The notes under the pieces are model-generated. The model made no database searches. It was not told the origin of the DNA and saw nothing but the letters and a program-made list of their open reading frames with translations. Made by a program: the position numbers and the translations under genes. 64,000 nt of DNA from Luscinia megarhynchos (taxonomy: Eukaryota; Chordata; Aves; Passeriformes; Turdidae): contig CM067572.1 of the NCBI GenBank assembly GCA_034336665.1, positions 1,667,786 to 1,731,785 on the forward strand, written 5' to 3'. This document shows, in pieces, positions 63,485-64,000 of the stretch; position 1 is the stretch's first letter; each line of letters begins with the position of its first letter.

Positions 63485-64000
63485 ACCAGGCCATAAATAT
63501 TTATATCTATATTTATTTCTATATTTATATTTGTATTTAAAATTTTATATTTATAGATATTTACGTCTTATGTTAATTTATATATTTATATATCCACATA
63601 TTTATCCATATATTGATATTTATATCCATACATGTCTATATTTATTTATATTTTATTTATTTATATTTATATTTATTTATTTATTTATATTTATATTTAT
63701 ATTAACAACTCTATATGCATAGTTATCTATATTTATGACTTATGTTTATTTATATATTTATATATAGAGATATATTTTATTCATATTAATATTCATATCT
63801 ACATTTGCAATTTTTATATTTTTATTAATTTTTTTGTATGGCTCATGTTTATATGTCTATATGTTTATAGATCCATATACCCATATATTTATATTTACCA
63901 TTTTATATTTACATTTATCTGTATTTATGACTTATGTGTATATATATAGATATATAGATACATTGATATATAGAAATATTGATATATTGATATATACATA
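63485..64000. repeat. AT-rich low-complexity (TTTATAT)n-type DNA
   Basis: TATTTATATTTATATCTATA-like sequence runs to the right edge. Open frames in it are composition artefacts. Confidence 0.93.

Noticed and set aside
63432..64000. Tyr/Ile-rich ORFs at the right edge
   Set aside because: Composition artefacts of TATTTATA repeats.

Overview
This is vertebrate nuclear DNA, almost certainly from a bird and probably a songbird. The evidence is spliced genes with GT/AG introns, several CR1 retrotransposon fragments with the avian 3' end, an LTR fragment of avian ERV style, short introns (KPNA4 spans about 18 kb of coding sequence) and many GC-rich minisatellites. The gene set is the SMC4-TRIM59-KPNA4-ARL14-PPM1L-B3GALNT1 neighbourhood (human 3q25-q26, recalled from memory). 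Genes were identified by matching spliced translations to remembered vertebrate families; no database search was possible.

Layout. 614-5925 (+): the last nine coding exons of SMC4 (condensin ATPase). 6459-7664 (-): single-exon TRIM59 ORF, tail to tail with SMC4, with an apparent pair of compensating indels in its RING finger. 7848-9540: CR1 fragment, GC-rich minisatellite, likely TRIM59 CpG promoter, and a GGAT microsatellite. 9540-12210: quiet intergenic DNA. 13970-31788 (-): complete KPNA4 (importin alpha-3), 17 coding exons that splice to exactly 521 codons plus a stop. 31620-32280: its CpG-island promoter. 32290-42270: tandem repeats, an LTR-like element, CR1 and gene-poor DNA. 42575-43159 (-): single-exon ARL14. 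44850-46740: a dense cluster of tandem repeats and a CpG-rich block. 49483-50466 (+): B3GALNT1. 56335-60810 (-): coding exons 2-4 of PPM1L, whose first exon lies beyond the right edge. 60885-63185: a 2.3 kb tandem array in PPM1L intron 1. 63485-64000: AT-rich low-complexity DNA.

The genes do not form an operon or pathway. They are independent housekeeping or signalling genes: chromosome condensation, ubiquitin ligase, nuclear import, a small GTPase, globo-series glycolipid synthesis, and an ER-anchored PP2C phosphatase. The points of most interest are two places where conserved reading frames are broken (TRIM59 RING, PPM1L GDSR motif), a gene order and orientation that differs from the mammalian one with a repeat cluster at the inferred breakpoint, and minisatellites that fill introns and crowd splice sites. 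I saw no novel multi-gene system.
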